Source: Devosia sp. (GTDB lineage: Bacteria > Pseudomonadota > Alphaproteobacteria > Rhizobiales > Devosiaceae). Taken from it: DNA of 46,998 nucleotides. Where the stretch lies: positions 1 through 46,998 of the forward strand of contig JAQGKG010000164.1 in NCBI GenBank assembly GCA_028290245.1. The letters run 5' to 3'. Below, piece by piece: positions 8,423 through 16,184 of this stretch; within the stretch, counting starts at the first letter, position 1, and each line of letters begins with the position of its first letter. A program made the position numbers and the translations under genes. Under the pieces are notes generated by a model, which was not told the DNA's origin, made no database searches, and was given only the letters and a program-made list of their open reading frames with translations.

Positions 8423-9307
8423 TTGCCCCCTATGTCCAATTCTGCGTTTGCCCGCATCGAAAATACCGACGACGACCATCTTTCGGCGCGCGATTTCAAG
8501 CGCATTGCCGACATGATCGGCGAAGAAGTCGGCATCAAGCTGCCCCCCGGTAAGCGCCTGATGATCGAAGGCCGCCTGCGCAAGCGTGTCCGCGCGCTCG
8601 GCCTGCCGAGCCTTGATGCCTATAGCGCCTATCTGTTCCAGCCCGATGGAATGCGCGCCGAGCGGCCGCACCTGATCAACGCGGTCACTACCAACAAGAC
8701 CGACTTTTTCCGCGAGCCTGAGCATTTCGACCTGCTCGAACAAAAGCTCGTCCCCGACCTGATCGCACTGCGGCGTGGCGAACGGCAGCCGGTGCTCAAG
8801 ATATGGAGCGCCGCCAGCTCGACCGGCGCCGAGGCTTTCACGCTGGCCATGGTGCTGGCCGACCTGATGGCGCAGCGCAATGATTTCCGCTTCGCCATCC
8901 TTGGCACCGACATTTCGACGACGGTGCTGGAGCAGGGCGAACGCGCCGTCTATGCCACCGAACTGCTGGCCCCCGTGCCACCGGCCAAGGCGCAGCGCTA
9001 TCTGATGCATGCCCGCAAGCCAGGTGCTCGCGCCGAAGTGCGCATCGTGCCCGAATTGCGCCGCCTGGTGCGGTTTGCGCGGCTCAACCTGATGGACAAG
9101 ACCTATCCCTTCGACCGGGATGTTGACGTCATCTTTCTGCGCAATGTGTTGATCTATTTCGACAAGGCCGACCAGGAAAAGGTCATCCTGCGCCTCGTCG
9201 AGCATCTGCGCCCCGGCGGTTATCTTATTCTTGGGCATTCGGAGTCCATGATCGGGACTGCCGTGACCATGCGTCAGGTCGCGCCCGCAGTATTCCAGAA
9301 GGCCTGA
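8423..9307 (+). CDS. cheR: Protein-glutamate O-methyltransferase CheR
   Basis: Methylates receptor glutamates using S-adenosylmethionine. About 294 residues: an N-terminal helical domain (FKRIADMIGEEVGIKLPPGK), then a Rossmann methyltransferase domain with the SAM site WSAASSTGAEAFTLAM and the family motif VIFLRNVLIYFDK, ending GGYLILGHSES. The usual cysteine of the SAM motif (WSAACS) is serine here. I chose TTG 8423 because GGAGAG (8411-8416) sits 6 nt upstream; ATG 8432, three codons later, is the alternative but lies too far from that site. Since the receptors lack a pentapeptide tether, CheR must dock differently. Confidence 0.93.
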   Translation: MPPMSNSAFARIENTDDDHLSARDFKRIADMIGEEVGIKLPPGKRLMIEGRLRKRVRALGLPSLDAYSAYLFQPDGMRAERPHLINAVTTNKTDFFREPEHFDLLEQKLVPDLIALRRGERQPVLKIWSAASSTGAEAFTLAMVLADLMAQRNDFRFAILGTDISTTVLEQGERAVYATELLAPVPPAKAQRYLMHARKPGARAEVRIVPELRRLVRFARLNLMDKTYPFDRDVDVIFLRNVLIYFDKADQEKVILRLVEHLRPGGYLILGHSESMIGTAVTMRQVAPAVFQKA

Positions 9308-9317
9308 AAGTTCTCCA

Positions 9318-10448
9318 ATGCCAGGCACCAGCCGCAAAATCCGCGTCCTGATCGTCGACGACAGCGCTTCAGTTCGCATGACGCTGAGCGAGATCATCGC
9401 CAGCGATCCCGACCTCGAAGTCATGGCCACGGCCGCCGACCCCTATGTCGCGGTCGAGCGCATCCGTCAGGAAGTGCCCGACGTGATGTTTCTCGATATC
9501 GAGATGCCGCGCATGGACGGGCTGACTTTCCTGCGCAAGATCATGAGCCAGCGGCCCATTCCAGTGGTGATCTGTTCGAGCCTTGCCGAAGCGGGTTCGG
9601 ATTCGCTGATGCAGGCGCTCGAAGCCGGTGCCGTCGATGTGGTGGCCAAGCCGCGCGTCGATACCACGGCGTTTTTGCAAGAATCGCGCATGCGCATCTG
9701 CAACGCGGCCAAGGCTGCTGCCCATGCCAAGTTCCGCGGCGTGAAGAAGGCGCCGCCACCACCGATCAACGTCGAGGCCAAGCTGACCGCCGACGCGATC
9801 CTGCCGCCATTTTCGGAGGCGCGCGCCGCGTCGGTAAAGGCAAAGCTGCCCGAAACCGACCCGATCATCTGCATCGGCGCCTCGACCGGTGGCACCGAGG
9901 CTCTGCGGGATGTACTCGAAAAGCTTCCGGCCAATAGCCCAGCTATCGTCATCGTGCAGCACATGCCGGAAAAGTTCACCAATGCCTTCGCCCGGCGTCT
10001 CAACACGCTGTGCGCCATCGAGGTCAAGGAAGCCGAAGACGGCGACGTGCTGCGGCCGGGCCTGGCGCTGATCGCCCCCGGCAACCAGCACATGGTGATC
10101 CATCGCGCCGGCAGCCGCTACACCGTCAATATCGTCGAAGGCCCACACGTCTCGCGCCATCGGCCATCGGTGGACGTGATGTTCCGCTCCGCCTCGCAGG
10201 TCGCTGGACGCAATGCCATGGGCATCATCCTGACCGGCATGGGCGACGACGGTGCGCGCGGGCTGCTCGAAATGCGTCAAGCCGGCAGCCACACGATTGC
10301 ACAGGACGAAGATAGCTGCGTGGTGTTTGGCATGCCCAAGGAAGCCATTCAACGCGGCGCCGCCGTCAAGATCGTGCCGCTCAACCGGGTGGCACAAGAG
10401 ATCGAAACCTACGCGCGCCTCGCGCCTCGCACGGGACAAACTTCATGA
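9318..10448 (+). CDS. cheB: Protein-glutamate methylesterase/glutaminase CheB
   Basis: 376 residues. N-terminal receiver with D14-D15 and phosphoacceptor D60 (FLDIEMPRMDG), a linker of about 45 residues rich in Ala, Lys and Pro, then the methylesterase domain with catalytic triad S189 (IGASTGGT), H215 (VQHMPEKFT) and D311 (TGMGDDGARG); the spacing matches the classic enzyme. It demethylates or deamidates receptor residues and is activated by phosphate from CheA, giving adaptation together with CheR. It starts 10 bp after cheR and its TGA overlaps the ATG of the next gene. Confidence 0.96.
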   Translation: MPGTSRKIRVLIVDDSASVRMTLSEIIASDPDLEVMATAADPYVAVERIRQEVPDVMFLDIEMPRMDGLTFLRKIMSQRPIPVVICSSLAEAGSDSLMQALEAGAVDVVAKPRVDTTAFLQESRMRICNAAKAAAHAKFRGVKKAPPPPINVEAKLTADAILPPFSEARAASVKAKLPETDPIICIGASTGGTEALRDVLEKLPANSPAIVIVQHMPEKFTNAFARRLNTLCAIEVKEAEDGDVLRPGLALIAPGNQHMVIHRAGSRYTVNIVEGPHVSRHRPSVDVMFRSASQVAGRNAMGIILTGMGDDGARGLLEMRQAGSHTIAQDEDSCVVFGMPKEAIQRGAAVKIVPLNRVAQEIETYARLAPRTGQTS

Positions 10449-12184
10449 CCGCTCTGGCCGTTTCCCTTCCCGCTGCCAATAGTAACGAAGCCAGCATTCG
10501 CGCCCTTGGCGTTGCGCTAGCCGAGCCGCGCGAGCAGATCGAGACCACTTTCCTTGCAGTCGGCGGGCGCCTGTCCGAAGGCGCAGGTATGCTCAACAAG
10601 GTCACCAAGGTCTTCGAAGCCTTGCCCGCCGAATTGCAGAGCCCTGAGCTGCTCGAAGCCTCCACCCGCCTAGCCGATGTCGGCGCGCAGGCTCGCACCA
10701 TTGCGGAAATGTTCGCCACCGAGCAGGCCGATCTTGGCCGCCTGGTAGAAGTGGTCGCGGCTGCCTCGCACCCGATTTCCGAGCTGCGCCGCACCGTCAA
10801 GATGATGGGCATTGTCTCGATCAATGCCCGCGTCGTGGCCGCCAGCGTCGTCGGTGATGGCGAAGACTTCGACGTCTTTACCACCGATATAGCCAAGCTT
10901 TCCGAAACGGCCACCTCGACCATCCAGGCTTTCACCTCGGCCTACCGCCGTCTAACCGACGAGGTCGGCCAGGCGGCCCGCCAACGTGGTCAGTTCGAAA
11001 ATGCCCATGCGGATACGCTGGTAGAACTGGCTAAAGGCATGGACGAAGCCTTGGCCGATCTGGCCCGCCAACGTGCTGTATCGGTCGACAGCACAGCCGA
11101 AACCGGCCGTGTTTCGCGCCAAATTGTCGGTCGGATTGCCAGTGCCGTCATGGCCCTGCAGGTCGGCGACGCGACGCGCCAGCGCATCGAGCATGTCGAA
11201 AGCGGCATCGAAAGCCTGAGCGCCCAGATCGAAGCCGGGCTGATGACCGCCGACGATGCGGTCATGGCACGCGCAGCCATGGGTGGCCTCCAGGTCGCAC
11301 AATTGTCCTCCGCAGCCGATGCATTCGAGAGTGACGTTGCCGATGCTGGGGACGCCCTGCGCGACCTGGCCGCGGATGCCAGCGCCATCATGAGCCAAAG
11401 CCGCGCCGTCTACGGCAAGGGCGACGCCAAAACCTCGTCGCTGGCAACCCTGAGCGACGCCGTGCGCCATGCAGCCCTCGTGCTGCGCGATTGCGAAGCC
11501 GAACGCGGCAAGCTGGAAGTCGTCGCCACCGCCGTGCTTGGCACGGTCGGCGTGCTGCTCAGCCACGTCGAGGCGGTGCAGGAAATCGAGGCCAACATGC
11601 GCCTCGTCAGCCTCAACGCCGCCGTCAAATGCGCCCAGCTTGGGCCACGCGGCGCTGCGCTCAACGTCATTGCCCGCCAGCTCCGCGAATTGACCGGCGA
11701 AACCGTCGCTGCCGCCGAAGCTGCCATGACCGGGCTGCACAAGGCCGCCGGTCTTGCTCAATCGTTTGGCGCCGCTGCCAATGGCGACACCGCTGGTCGG
11801 GTCGGCCAACTAGAGCAGGAAGCCAGTGCCTCGCTGGTCTTACTGCAGCGCGTTGACAAGTCGCTAGCCGAGGCCCTGGGCACGCTCAATCGCGATGGCC
11901 CGAGCGTCATCAACCTGCTGGGTGCCGCGGCGCAAACCTTTGGCGGCCTCACCGACATTGCCGAAACCATGCGCGACCTGCAGTTCCAGCTCGCCGAGGA
12001 ATGCCCGGAGCACAACTCCGCCAAGCCGACCGGCGAAGTCGCAAACCTGCTGGCGGCGCATCGCAAGCGCTACACCATGGACGCCGAACGTCGCATCCAC
12101 GAGAAGATGTTCGGCGCCGACCTGTCGGCCCCGGTGGTCATGGAAGCAGCCGAAGAGGCCGATGCCGACGACATCTTCTTCTAG
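10445..12184 (+). CDS. Soluble receptor-like protein with CheZ-like motifs, last gene of the chemotaxis operon
   Basis: 579 residues with no signal peptide or membrane segment, predicted almost entirely alpha-helical. Two segments resemble a degenerate receptor signalling tip: 115-160 (MGIVSINARVVAAS, later FTTDIAKLSE) and 377-425 (AVQEIEANMRLVSLNAAVKC, then ARQLRELTGE). Between them, 238-250 reads LQVGDATRQRIEH; its D242-x-T-x-Q246 matches the acid and glutamine of the CheZ catalytic helix (QDLTGQ). The C-terminus ends EADADDIFF, like the acidic, hydrophobic CheY-binding tail of CheZ. The gene overlaps cheB by 4 bp, so it belongs to the operon. I infer a CheY-P phosphatase or array-associated regulator; the similarity is by eye and could be coincidental. 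It ends in a CTAG shared with dcd. Confidence 0.7.
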   Translation: MTALAVSLPAANSNEASIRALGVALAEPREQIETTFLAVGGRLSEGAGMLNKVTKVFEALPAELQSPELLEASTRLADVGAQARTIAEMFATEQADLGRLVEVVAAASHPISELRRTVKMMGIVSINARVVAASVVGDGEDFDVFTTDIAKLSETATSTIQAFTSAYRRLTDEVGQAARQRGQFENAHADTLVELAKGMDEALADLARQRAVSVDSTAETGRVSRQIVGRIASAVMALQVGDATRQRIEHVESGIESLSAQIEAGLMTADDAVMARAAMGGLQVAQLSSAADAFESDVADAGDALRDLAADASAIMSQSRAVYGKGDAKTSSLATLSDAVRHAALVLRDCEAERGKLEVVATAVLGTVGVLLSHVEAVQEIEANMRLVSLNAAVKCAQLGPRGAALNVIARQLRELTGETVAAAEAAMTGLHKAAGLAQSFGAAANGDTAGRVGQLEQEASASLVLLQRVDKSLAEALGTLNRDGPSVINLLGAAAQTFGGLTDIAETMRDLQFQLAEECPEHNSAKPTGEVANLLAAHRKRYTMDAERRIHEKMFGADLSAPVVMEAAEEADADDIFF

Positions 12185-13293
12185 CCCGTATAGGGCTTGA
12201 AGTGCTTGGACAGCTTTAGGGTCTGCGCCTGGTAATTTGAACCGAGCGCTGAGCCGTATAGCCGGTCGGGCGCCTCGGCTAGCCGCTCATAGATCAGCCG
12301 GCCGATGGTTTGCCCGTGCCCGAGCAGGAACGGCACTTCGCGGCTGCGTACTTCGAGCACCGCGCGGCTGCCTGTTCCACCGGCTGGTGAGTGGCCAAAG
12401 CCGGGATCGAAGAAGCCGGCATAATGCACGCGGAATTCGCCGACCAGCGGATCGAACGGCACCATTTCGGCGGCATGGGTTGGCGGCACATGCACCGCCT
12501 CGTCACTGACCAGGATGTAAAATTCATCGGGGTCGAGGATCAGCTCCTCGCGGCCGCGCTTGAACAGCGGATCCCAGAAGTCCAGCACCTCGAGCGCCGC
12601 CTTCTTGTCGACGTCCACCACGGCGCTGTGGCGGCGCGAGCGAAATCCGATTAGCCCGTTTCGGTCGTCGCCCTTGAGGTCGATCGACAGCGCCACGCCT
12701 TCCCCGACCGGCACGTCGTTTTTGAACACCAGCGTGTCACTCGAATGCAGCGCCTGATGCTCGGCAACGGTCAGCCGGTTGTCGCCAGAGCGGAACCGCA
12801 TCTGGCTCAGGCGTGAACCCGTGCGCACGAGGATCGGGAAAGTGCGCGGGCTGACTTCGAGATACAGTGGGCCCTTGTAGCCATAGGGCATCTGATCGAA
12901 CCCGCGCGCGCGATCGCCAATGACGCGGGTAAACACATCCAGCCGCCCGGTCGAGCTCTTGGGATTGGCCGATGCGCTGACCGCGTCCGGCAGGTCGAGG
13001 CTTTCCTGCAACGGCACGAGATAGACGCAACCGCGCTCCAGCACCGCGCCATGCTTGAGATCGATTTCATGCAGCTTGAGCGCTTGGATGCGTTCGGCAA
13101 CCGAATGGCTCGGCCCCGGCAGGAAGCTCGAGCGCACGCGGAAGGCCACGTCGCCGAGGCGCAGGTCGAGGCTGGCCGGCTGTACCTGGTCTGCATCGAA
13201 TGGCCGTCCGGCGGTGATGGAGCCCTGCTTGTGGAGCATCTCGATCAGCCGTGCCGGGAACACGCCCTGAGGCCAGCTCTGTTGCTTGTCCAT
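12181..13293 (-). CDS. dcd: 2'-deoxycytidine 5'-triphosphate deaminase (double-domain type)
   Basis: 370 residues, about twice the length of the classic trimeric Dcd, as is usual for this alphaproteobacterial form, in which two dUTPase-like folds are fused. Landmarks are QPASLDLRLGDVAFRVR in the first half and GLIGFRSRRHSAVVDVDK plus YAGFFDPGFGH in the second. It deaminates dCTP to dUTP to feed dTMP synthesis. It converges with the chemotaxis operon, sharing the CTAG stop. Its 5' end faces the metZ riboswitch region, so a divergent promoter must lie within 13294-13373. Confidence 0.9.
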   Translation of the reverse strand: MDKQQSWPQGVFPARLIEMLHKQGSITAGRPFDADQVQPASLDLRLGDVAFRVRSSFLPGPSHSVAERIQALKLHEIDLKHGAVLERGCVYLVPLQESLDLPDAVSASANPKSSTGRLDVFTRVIGDRARGFDQMPYGYKGPLYLEVSPRTFPILVRTGSRLSQMRFRSGDNRLTVAEHQALHSSDTLVFKNDVPVGEGVALSIDLKGDDRNGLIGFRSRRHSAVVDVDKKAALEVLDFWDPLFKRGREELILDPDEFYILVSDEAVHVPPTHAAEMVPFDPLVGEFRVHYAGFFDPGFGHSPAGGTGSRAVLEVRSREVPFLLGHGQTIGRLIYERLAEAPDRLYGSALGSNYQAQTLKLSKHFKPYTG

Positions 13294-13336
13294 GCTGTCG
13301 CGTTCCCCGGCTGTCGCTGCTTTTCCCTAGCGGCAA

Positions 13337-13365
13337 TTGACGCCTGCTGGCAATTGGCCTTACAT
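13337..13365 (+). promoter_or_regulatory. Probable sigma-70 promoter of metZ
   Basis: TTGACG (13337-13342), a 17-bp spacer and TTACAT (13360-13365). The -35 matches 5 of 6 positions; the -10 is weak. A start about 7 nt later would fall at 13372, right before the riboswitch fold, which supports the assignment. Confidence 0.5.
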
Positions 13366-13373
13366 CGAAGTCC

Positions 13374-13426
13374 AGTGGTGATTTGGCCGGTCGCTTGCAG
13401 CCACTCTAAACAAATTGCTAAAGACC
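13374..13426 (+). ncRNA. SAM-II (SAM-alpha) riboswitch
   Basis: Binds S-adenosylmethionine and controls metZ. The conserved blocks appear in order: P1 5' strand AGTGG (13374-13378), TGATTTG (13379-13385), CTTGCAG before the closing CCACT (13401-13405), then TAAACAAATTGCTAAAG (13407-13423), the A-rich strand that forms the pseudoknot. SAM-II aptamers are typical of Alphaproteobacteria before methionine-synthesis genes. An intrinsic terminator follows within 10 nt. The aptamer loop GGCCGGT (13385-13391) is exactly complementary to ACCGGCC (13435-13441) in the terminator, so it can serve as an antiterminator. Confidence 0.93.
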
Positions 13427-13433
13427 GTTATGG

Positions 13434-13463
13434 AACCGGCCGCCACACGCGTGCCGGTTTTTT
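13434..13463 (+). terminator. Intrinsic terminator of the SAM-II expression platform
   Basis: Stem AACCGGC (13434-13440) with GCCGGTT (13453-13459), 12-nt loop, six T residues at 13458-13463. It sits between riboswitch and metZ, so it should stop transcription when SAM is bound. Confidence 0.85.
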
Positions 13464-13480
13464 GTTTGAAGGCGTTGCCC

Positions 13481-14689
13481 ATGTCCCGCGATAACAACCC
13501 TCTCCTCGATCCCACCAAGCTCGGCGCCGCGACCCAAATGGTGCATGGCGGCGGCAAGCGCTCGCCATTCAACGAGACCAGTGAGGCGATTTTCCTCAAT
13601 TCGGGCTATTCATACCCAAGCTCGGAACATGCCGAGGAGCTGTTCCTGGGCAAGATACCGGGCGCTCACAATTATTCCCGTTTTGCCAATCCGACCGTCG
13701 ACATGTTCCAGGAGCGTATGGCGCTGATCGAAGGCGCCGAAGCCGGTCGGGCTTTCGCATCGGGAATGGCCGCTGTGACCAATGCAATCATGAGCCAGGT
13801 GCGCGCCGGCGATCACATCGTCGCTGCCAAGGCACTGTTCGGCGGCTGCCGCTATGTGGTGGAAGACTACGCGCCGCGCTTCGGCGTGGAATCGACGCTG
13901 GTCGATGGCCGCGATCCCGCGAATTTCGCCCGCGCCATGCGCCCCAATACCAAGGTCGTGTTCATCGAAACGCCGACCAATCCGACGCTGGAACTGGTCG
14001 ACATTGCCGCCGTCGCCGCGATCGCCCATGCCCATGGTGCCAAGCTGATCGTCGACAACGTGTTCTCGACGGCGCTGTATCAGAAGCCGCTGCAGCTCGG
14101 CGCCGATCTGGTGACCTATTCGGCCACCAAGCATATCGACGGGCAGGGCAGGGTGCTCGGCGGCATCGTGCTCGGCTCAAAGGCGCTGATCGAGGGCGAG
14201 GTGCACACTTTCCTGCGCCAGACCGGCGCGACGCTGAGCGCCTTCAACGCCTGGGTGCTGCTCAAGGGGCTTGAGACCTACGAGTTGCGCATCCGCCAGA
14301 TGACCGATAGTGCCGAGAAAGTCACCGAAGCTTTGGCAGGTCACCCCAAGGTCAGTCGCGTCATCTATCCGCACCATCCAAGCCATCCACAATATGAGCT
14401 GGCCAAGCGCCAGATGACGCGCGGCTCGACGCTGCTGGCGATCGAACTGAAGGGCGGCCAGGAAGCGGCTTTCACCCTGTCGGACAGCTTGGCGGTGATC
14501 CTCATTTCCAACAATCTGGGCGATGCGAAGTCGCTGATCACCCACCCGCGCACGACTACGCATGCACGCCTGACCGAAGAAGTGCGTCTGGAAACGGGCG
14601 TCACGCCGGGCTTGTTGCGGCTGTCGGTTGGGCTGGAGTCGAGCGACGATCTAATTGCAGACCTAATGTATGGGCTGGATCAGGTATAG
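13481..14689 (+). CDS. metZ: O-succinylhomoserine sulfhydrylase
   Basis: A 402-residue PLP enzyme of the Cys/Met-metabolism (gamma-family) group. It makes homocysteine from O-succinylhomoserine and sulfide. Landmarks: ASGMAAVTNAIMS in the cofactor phosphate region, ETPTNPTLELVDI, VDNVFSTALYQKPL, and Schiff-base K217 in YSATKHIDGQGRVLGG. I chose ATG 13481, preceded by GAAGG; in-frame starts at 13415 and 13430 lie inside the riboswitch or the terminator stem and are rejected. Succinyl rather than acetyl specificity is inferred from the taxonomic setting. The SAM-II element makes this a methionine-biosynthesis gene repressed by SAM. Confidence 0.92.
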   Translation: MSRDNNPLLDPTKLGAATQMVHGGGKRSPFNETSEAIFLNSGYSYPSSEHAEELFLGKIPGAHNYSRFANPTVDMFQERMALIEGAEAGRAFASGMAAVTNAIMSQVRAGDHIVAAKALFGGCRYVVEDYAPRFGVESTLVDGRDPANFARAMRPNTKVVFIETPTNPTLELVDIAAVAAIAHAHGAKLIVDNVFSTALYQKPLQLGADLVTYSATKHIDGQGRVLGGIVLGSKALIEGEVHTFLRQTGATLSAFNAWVLLKGLETYELRIRQMTDSAEKVTEALAGHPKVSRVIYPHHPSHPQYELAKRQMTRGSTLLAIELKGGQEAAFTLSDSLAVILISNNLGDAKSLITHPRTTTHARLTEEVRLETGVTPGLLRLSVGLESSDDLIADLMYGLDQV

Positions 14690-14717
14690 TGCCGAAATGG
14701 ATACTTTGCTCGTGACG

Positions 14718-14833
14718 CACCCCCACCCAGCCTCCCCCGTCGAGGGGGAGGTGCCGTTCCGTGGCCGTGGCACTATCCAGTCAAATCAGCAGGGTCGTAC
14801 CTCCCCCCCGACGGGGGAGGCTAGGTGGGGGTG
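14718..14833. repeat. Intergenic palindromic (REP-like) repeat element
   Basis: Two 34-bp arms, 14718-14751 and 14800-14833, are near-perfect inverted copies of each other. Each arm also contains its own short hairpin (CCTCCCC...GGGGAGG). The 48-bp centre carries a further inverted repeat GTGCC (14751-14755) / GGCAC (14769-14773). Such multi-stem GC-rich elements are dispersed in many Hyphomicrobiales genomes (recalled, not checked). It lies between metZ and the next gene and could fold as a strong RNA structure covering the downstream start region. Confidence 0.8.
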
Positions 14834-14846
14834 GCGGTTGGGCGCA

Positions 14847-15638
14847 ATGCTGCTGCTTGCGGCGCTGTCCGTGCCCGCCTTCGCCCAGACGTTGCCTTAT
14901 CACTCCGACCCTAGCGCCCGCGAAGTGCTGCCCAGCGCCAATGCTGTCCCAGCGATCCGCTTCCTGACCACGGCAGATTTCCCGCCCTTCAACTTCCGCG
15001 ATAGCAGCGGCGAGTTGATCGGCTTTAATGTCGATCTCGCCAAGCGGATCTGCGCCGAAGTCAATGTGGCCTGCACCATCCAGGCGTGGCCGTGGGAACA
15101 GGCCACCAATGCCCTCAGCGATAGTCAGGGAGATGCGCTGATCGCCGGGCTAGCCATGTCGGACGAGACCGGGGCGAACTTTGATTTTTCCTCGACCTAC
15201 CTGGCCTTGCCCGGCCGCTTCGTCACCCGCGCGCCTGATATCAGCGTTTTCGACGCCACAAATCTCAGGGGCAAGTCAGTCGCCGTGCGCGCCGGCAGCA
15301 CGCATGAGGCGTTCCTCAAGCGCTACCTGCCGGAAGCCACTATCGTGCTCTTCGACAGCGAGATCGAAGGATTAGTCGCCATGCGCGACGGCAACGCCGA
15401 CAGCTTCTTCGGCGACGCCATGCGGGCGTCGTTCTGGCTCAACGAAAATCTCGATTGCTGCGGCTTTGCCGGCGAGCCCTACTTCCGGCCGCAGCTGTTC
15501 GGCGAAGGCCTTGCCGTCGCGGTTCCCGCCGGCAAGGACGCCATCCGTCACGCTATTGACTGGGCGCTGGTGCGGCTTAAGGACAACGGCGCGCTGGCCG
15601 AGCTTTATCTTCGCTGGTTCCCGGTCGGGTTTTACTAG
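14847..15638 (+). CDS. Periplasmic solute-binding protein, family 3 (amino-acid type)
   Basis: A secreted SBP_bac_3 protein: hydrophobic signal sequence MLLLAALSVPAFAQ, then the family start IRFLTTADFPPFNF, GFNVDLAKRICAEV, and GLAMSDETGANFDFSSTY, ending ALAELYLRWFPVGF. It would bind a small polar solute for an ABC transporter, but no permease or ATPase lies nearby, so it is an orphan. The start is uncertain. ATG 14847 gives 263 residues but a signal peptide without the usual basic N-region. ATG 14697 gives 313 residues whose first ~46 are encoded by the palindromic repeat, including RWGWRLG. The gene ends in the CTAG shared with the TerB-like gene. Confidence 0.8.
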   Translation: MLLLAALSVPAFAQTLPYHSDPSAREVLPSANAVPAIRFLTTADFPPFNFRDSSGELIGFNVDLAKRICAEVNVACTIQAWPWEQATNALSDSQGDALIAGLAMSDETGANFDFSSTYLALPGRFVTRAPDISVFDATNLRGKSVAVRAGSTHEAFLKRYLPEATIVLFDSEIEGLVAMRDGNADSFFGDAMRASFWLNENLDCCGFAGEPYFRPQLFGEGLAVAVPAGKDAIRHAIDWALVRLKDNGALAELYLRWFPVGFY

Positions 15639-16051
15639 GCCGCGGGCACACGCCGGTGCCGCGCCCGCGCTGCAGTTTCGATGGCAGCGGTGGTCAAGCG
15701 ATCGAGGTCCAGCTTGTCACGCAGCAGTTCCAAAAAGCGTAGCTCTTCCTGCTCGAGATGCAGATCGACCGAGGTGATCTCGACCGCCACCGCATAAGCA
15801 GTGTCCTGCAACTTCTTGGGCAAGGCCGCGATGGCGTCGTCCATCACCTGGTCCAATCCGCCTGCACCATTGAGCTTGTCGGCACAGCTATTGGCCACAG
15901 CCGCAAAGCGATTGCCATCGAAGCCCTCGAACACCGGCAGGCGGCCGATCAGCGCCTGAATCCGCACCAGTTCCTTTTCCGTCATGCTGCTGTCGGACGA
16001 GGCGGCGAGGATCATCAGGTGGATCAGGGCATCATGGGCGGTATTGGGCAT
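15635..16051 (-). CDS. TerB-like (tellurite-resistance/DUF533-type) helical protein
   Basis: 138 residues from ATG 16051, with CAGGA eight nt upstream; an upstream in-frame start at 16096 is less likely. An all-helical TerB-like protein: ALIHLMILAASSDSSMTEKELVRI in the first helical pair, and AVEITSVDLHLEQEELRFLELL in the second, with the paired acidic residues typical of the family. TerB-like proteins are cytoplasmic and poorly characterised; most have no link to tellurite. It stands alone, convergent with the solute-binding protein gene and divergent from lysK. Confidence 0.75.
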   Translation of the reverse strand: MPNTAHDALIHLMILAASSDSSMTEKELVRIQALIGRLPVFEGFDGNRFAAVANSCADKLNGAGGLDQVMDDAIAALPKKLQDTAYAVAVEITSVDLHLEQEELRFLELLRDKLDLDRLTTAAIETAARARHRRVPAA

Positions 16052-16184
16052 CAGGCGTTCCTGTTCTATCTTTGCTCCGATAGCTAGGCGAGCCATGCGG
16101 CCTTGGCAAGGCAGCGCAAAAAGTTGACGCGACGCTTAGGGGATGTAACACACCCATTCTCCCGTTCCCGAAAGGCTTGAGCCC

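Noticed and set aside
13415..13480. Earlier in-frame starts for metZ (13415, 13430)
   Set aside because: They would put coding sequence through the SAM-II aptamer and terminator; ATG 13481 follows a GAAGG site.
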